Below are positions 61,440 to 64,000 of a stretch of DNA of 64,000 nt, in pieces (positions within the stretch are counted from its first letter, which is position 1; each line of letters opens with the position of its first letter). Below the pieces are notes generated by a model. The model was not told where the DNA came from. It was given only the letters and a program-made list of their open reading frames with translations, and did no database searches. The position numbers and the translations under genes were made by a program. Source of the stretch: Parvibacter caecicola (GTDB taxonomy: Bacteria > Actinomycetota > Coriobacteriia > Coriobacteriales > Eggerthellaceae); NCBI RefSeq assembly GCF_003725335.1, contig NZ_QIBY01000011.1, forward strand, positions 1 through 64,000. Reading direction: 5' to 3'.

Positions 61440-62111
61440 TTACCCGCACACCTTGAATCCCAGCCCCCGCACGGTGACCAGAATCTGCGGGTTGCTGGAA
61501 TCGGCTTCCACTTTTTCCCGCAGCCGCTTCATGTACACGTTCAGGGCGTTGTCGGAAATGTACTCGCCGGCGGAGTCCCAGATGGCGTCTCGTAGGTTCT
61601 CGCGGGTGATCACGCGGTTCTTGTGCTGCAGGAAGTACAGCAAGAGCCGGTACTCCAGCGCCGAGAGCACCACCTCTGCCCCCGCTTTGGTGACGGTGCC
61701 GGAGGTGATGTTCAGCCGCACGTCGCCGGCTTCCAGCACGTTTTGCTCGGGCGCCGAGCGGCGCAGCGCCGCCTGGATGCGGGACAGCAGTTCTCGGGGG
61801 CGGAAGGGCTTGGCGATGTAGTCGGCGGCCCCCATGTCCAGCCCTGCCACGGTGGAGTATTCGTCGTCGGAGGCGGTGAGGAAGATGATGGGCATGGCCG
61901 GCGCCACGTTGCGGGCGGCGGCGCACACCACAAAGCCGCTGCCTTCGGCCAGGGTGACGTCCAGAAGCGCGATGTCGAAGCTGCGCTCGGCCAGAAGCTG
62001 GCAGGCGCCCGACTGGGTGGCCGTGCTGGTGACATCGATGTTCTGCGACTTCAGCAGGCTGGTGAGGGCCGCCACGATGGCGGCGTCGTCTTCTACCACG
62101 AGGGCGTGCAT
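61440..62111 (-). CDS. OmpR/PhoB-family response regulator
   Basis: A 223-residue regulator. Receiver domain with acidic pocket VVEDD and Asp51 (ALLDVTLAEGSGF), Thr in FLTASDD and Lys in YIAKPFRPREL. The C-terminal winged helix has LSALEYRLLLYFLQHKNRVI and SDNALNVYMKRLREKVE. AGAAGGAG lies upstream. It is the first gene of the regulator-kinase-ATPase-permease run. A minus-strand TATAAT at 62148-62153 is its likely -10 box, with no clear -35. Confidence 0.95.
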   Translation of the reverse strand: MHALVVEDDAAIVAALTSLLKSQNIDVTSTATQSGACQLLAERSFDIALLDVTLAEGSGFVVCAAARNVAPAMPIIFLTASDDEYSTVAGLDMGAADYIAKPFRPRELLSRIQAALRRSAPEQNVLEAGDVRLNITSGTVTKAGAEVVLSALEYRLLLYFLQHKNRVITRENLRDAIWDSAGEYISDNALNVYMKRLREKVEADSSNPQILVTVRGLGFKVCG

Positions 62112-62147
62112 GGCTTCGCTCCTTCTCTGGTTTCATGCATCGGGGGA

Positions 62148-62153
62148 ATTATA
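62148..62153 (-). promoter_or_regulatory. -10 box TATAAT of the two-component/ABC operon
   Basis: Perfect minus-strand TATAAT 37 bases before the regulator start. No good -35 box, compatible with activator dependence. Confidence 0.45.
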
Positions 62154-62221
62154 GGCCATGGAAGAGCGGCTGGCCCCGGGCGCTCTATTACGGATGTGTT
62201 GTGCGCCGCTGTAAACGCCCC

Positions 62222-63622
62222 TTATCCGAACCAGGCTTGGGCCAAGGCGTCGATTCCCGGCGCAATGTCTTCTTCCCGTATGGCTGAAAAGCCAACGAGC
62301 ATGCAGCTTTTCAGCGGATGGTTTTCGGACATCCAATAGCGCTCGGTGCCGTACACCGCTACTCCGGCCGCCCGGGCCAGCGCCAGCAGCTCCTCTTGGC
62401 TGCGCCCGTCTTTCACGTCCACCAGCAGATGCAGCCCGGTGCCGTTTTCGAGGACGTCCACTTTCTGCCCCATGGCCTTCTGCAGCGCCTCGAAAAGCGC
62501 GGTGTACTTGCGCAGGTTCTTCATTTGCAGCCGTCGCAGGTGGCGGTCCCATTGGCCGTCGGCCATGAACCGGGCGCAGGCGGCCTGGGAGAGCCAGGGC
62601 ACGGTGGGGTAGGCGCCGCGGAATTTCTCGTGCCAGCGCTCCAGCAGCCGCGGGGGCAGCACCAGGTAGTTCATGCGCAGCGCCGGGGAGAGCGATTTGG
62701 AAAACGTGCCCATGTAGATGACGCGGCCGCTCTGGTCCATCGACTGCAGCGGCGGCAAGGGCCGCTCCCGGTAGCGGAAGTCGCGGCAGTAATCGTCCTC
62801 CAGGATGTAGGTGTCGTTGGCTTCCGCCCAGGCAATCAGCCGCGCCCGCATTTTAATGGGCATCACCGAGCAGGTGGGAAACTGGCTGGACGGGGTGACG
62901 TAGAGCAGCCGCGGCTGCGCCTTTTCCAAATCTTCGAAGAAGTTCTCCATGGTGCCGTACACGCGGCAGGGGGCCACGGGGAAGGCGCTGCGGGAGAACA
63001 CTTGCCGCGCCCCGTCGTAGCCCGGCTCCTCCATGCACACGGTGTCGCGGCCGCTGTCGAACAGGGCGAGCAGGTTCTGGATGCTGGCGGCCGTGCCGGC
63101 TTGGACGATGATCTGGTCGGCGGTGCAGTCCATGTTGCGGGAGGAGTTGAGGCGCCAGGCTATCTGCTGGCGTAGCGCCATTTCCCCCAAGGGGTTGGTG
63201 TAGGTGTCGCAGGTGCGGCTTTCCACGGAAAGCAGAAGGTCGTCTACGATGGAGCGCCAGGCGGAGGCGGGGAAGGTGCCCGGCTCCAGGTTTCCATAGG
63301 AAAAATCGTAGCGGACGGGGTTGGCGCCCGCGGGGGCGGCGGGGGACGTGTGCCCCGCCGCGGCGGGGGCGGGAACGGGGGAGAGCTGGTGAAGGTCGAG
63401 CACCCGGTAACCCGACCCTGGACGGCTGGCCACGAAGCCTTCTTCCACCAGCAGTGAATAGGCGGCATCGATGGTGTTGCGGGAGCACTGAAGCTCGTCG
63501 GCCAGTCCGCGGATGGAGGGCAGTCTGCTGCCTGGAGGGTACGATCCCGCATCGATGCCAGTGCGGATGGAGTCGTAGATTTGCCGGTACAGGGGCAAAG
63601 GGCTCGATTCGTCCAACTGCAT
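62222..63622 (-). CDS. MocR/PdxR-type transcriptional regulator (GntR HTH + aminotransferase fold)
   Basis: A 466-residue regulator. A GntR-type winged helix at 1-75 (PLYRQIYDSIRTGIDAG, SRNTIDAAYSLLVEEGFV) is joined by an Ala/Pro linker to an aminotransferase-like domain. The PLP lysine is in GTFSKSLSPALRMN, with ILEDDYCRDFRY and GTAASIQNLLALFD also present. MocR proteins sense PLP or an amino compound and control neighbouring genes. The start at 63622 has AAAGGAC upstream. It is divergent from a ferredoxin-like gene, with a palindrome between them. Confidence 0.92.
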   Translation of the reverse strand: MQLDESSPLPLYRQIYDSIRTGIDAGSYPPGSRLPSIRGLADELQCSRNTIDAAYSLLVEEGFVASRPGSGYRVLDLHQLSPVPAPAAAGHTSPAAPAGANPVRYDFSYGNLEPGTFPASAWRSIVDDLLLSVESRTCDTYTNPLGEMALRQQIAWRLNSSRNMDCTADQIIVQAGTAASIQNLLALFDSGRDTVCMEEPGYDGARQVFSRSAFPVAPCRVYGTMENFFEDLEKAQPRLLYVTPSSQFPTCSVMPIKMRARLIAWAEANDTYILEDDYCRDFRYRERPLPPLQSMDQSGRVIYMGTFSKSLSPALRMNYLVLPPRLLERWHEKFRGAYPTVPWLSQAACARFMADGQWDRHLRRLQMKNLRKYTALFEALQKAMGQKVDVLENGTGLHLLVDVKDGRSQEELLALARAAGVAVYGTERYWMSENHPLKSCMLVGFSAIREEDIAPGIDALAQAWFG

Positions 63623-63740
63623 GGAGGTCCTTTCGTCGGAGGGATCTCGTGCGCCGCCTGGGACGGCCGCCCCCATCTGAGGGGCGCCCGTTTTCCGGTG
63701 CGGTTGCCGTCAGTATAGCTCCTTGGGGGCGGTAAGGGGC

Positions 63741-63761
63741 AAACTGTCACCATGACAGTTT
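63741..63761. promoter_or_regulatory. Perfect palindrome, candidate operator
   Basis: 9-bp arms AAACTGTCA and TGACAGTTT are separated by CCA, in the 237-base gap between the MocR gene and the ferredoxin gene. It lies just upstream of a minus-strand TATACT (63711-63716), so it would control the regulator gene itself and perhaps the divergent one. Confidence 0.6.
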
Positions 63762-63859
63762 GAAAGTGTCCCCTTGTATTTCAGATTTCGTGGCCCTTTA
63801 AGGTAACAGTTGCGCCCCCTAACATGCGGCTTAAGGTTGGACGGCGAAGGAGGTGGGCC

Positions 63860-64000
63860 ATGGGCAAGCTGGGTGCGGCAGCTGCCGTTTGCGCGATGGC
63901 GCTGATGGGCGCATCACTTTTGGGGGCTACCCAGCGGCCCGGTGGGCTGCTGCGGCCGCCCGGCGCGCTGTCGCCCGAGGGCTTTGCGGCCCGTTGCGTG
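63860..64000 (+). CDS. NapG/MauM-type iron-sulfur protein, N-terminal part (cut by window edge)
   Basis: 47 residues are visible. A hydrophobic N-terminal segment (GAAAAVCAMALMGASLLGA) resembles a signal or membrane anchor. It is followed by LLRPPGALSPEGFAARCV, the stretch that in NapG/MauM-type 4Fe-4S proteins leads into the first cysteine cluster. GAAGGAGG precedes the ATG. Such proteins pass electrons to periplasmic oxidoreductases. The rest lies outside the window. Confidence 0.65.
   Translation, partial: MGKLGAAAAVCAMALMGASLLGATQRPGGLLRPPGALSPEGFAARCV

Overview
The window is a bacterial chromosome segment with high G+C, and everything is consistent with the actinobacterial class Coriobacteriia, most likely Eggerthellaceae. 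The evidence is the cluster tRNA-Tyr/Thr/Met - tuf - rpmG - tRNA-Trp - secE - nusG - rplK - rplA, a dcw cluster with FtsZ and SepF but no ftsA, a MurE with the meso-diaminopimelate motif DNPR, Tat-exported NlpC/P60 hydrolases, a TorD-chaperone remnant and a NapG/MauM-type ferredoxin at the right edge. The genus cannot be fixed by reading alone.

Layout. 1-128: 3' end of a 5S rRNA and its terminator. 0.3-8.5 kb: a shortened choline-kinase-like gene, an aspartate-type aminotransferase, a sodium/solute symporter, a flavodiiron protein and two tandem cell-wall hydrolase paralogues. 8.7-13.4 kb: a strong promoter, four tRNAs and the translation/secretion operon tuf to rplA. 13.4-20.4 kb: nadK, murJ, map, a DUF1846 gene and pyrG. 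20.4-27.8 kb: a visibly less G+C-rich accessory block with seven same-strand genes. Two are lipoproteins and five carry CxxC zinc ribbons, four of those with membrane segments. I recognise no named system there and regard it as the best candidate for something undescribed. 27.9 kb: xerD.

29.0-44.2 kb is a dcw cluster: mraZ-rsmH-ftsL-ftsI-murE-murF-mraY-murD-ftsW-murG-murC-murB-ftsQ. ftsZ has its own promoter and is followed by pgeF, a PLP-homeostasis gene, sepF, yggT and divIVA, ending at a strong terminator at 49.2 kb. Together these genes make lipid II and assemble the Z-ring and septal synthase (FtsW/FtsI), with SepF as the presumed membrane anchor for FtsZ. Two terminator-like hairpins sit inside the cluster (30.56 and 36.89 kb), and MraZ-type GTGGG repeats overlap its promoter.

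49.2-52.3 kb is a scar-like region: a small membrane ORF, a frameshifted TorD remnant, tRNA-Glu and tRNA-Gln, a 3-hydroxyacyl-CoA dehydrogenase, a 194-bp element with 13-bp inverted ends and a degenerate 39-bp tandem repeat. 52.3-55.8 kb: a hybrid histidine kinase overlapping an FMN-binding Nim-like gene, then thiamine pyrophosphokinase. 55.87-56.2 kb: RNase P RNA. 56.6-62.1 kb: a response regulator, a kinase with almost no extracytoplasmic loop, an ABC ATPase and a 1005-residue double-FtsX permease, resembling antimicrobial-peptide sensing/export modules. 62.2-64 kb: a MocR-type regulator divergent from the truncated ferredoxin gene, with a perfect palindrome between them.
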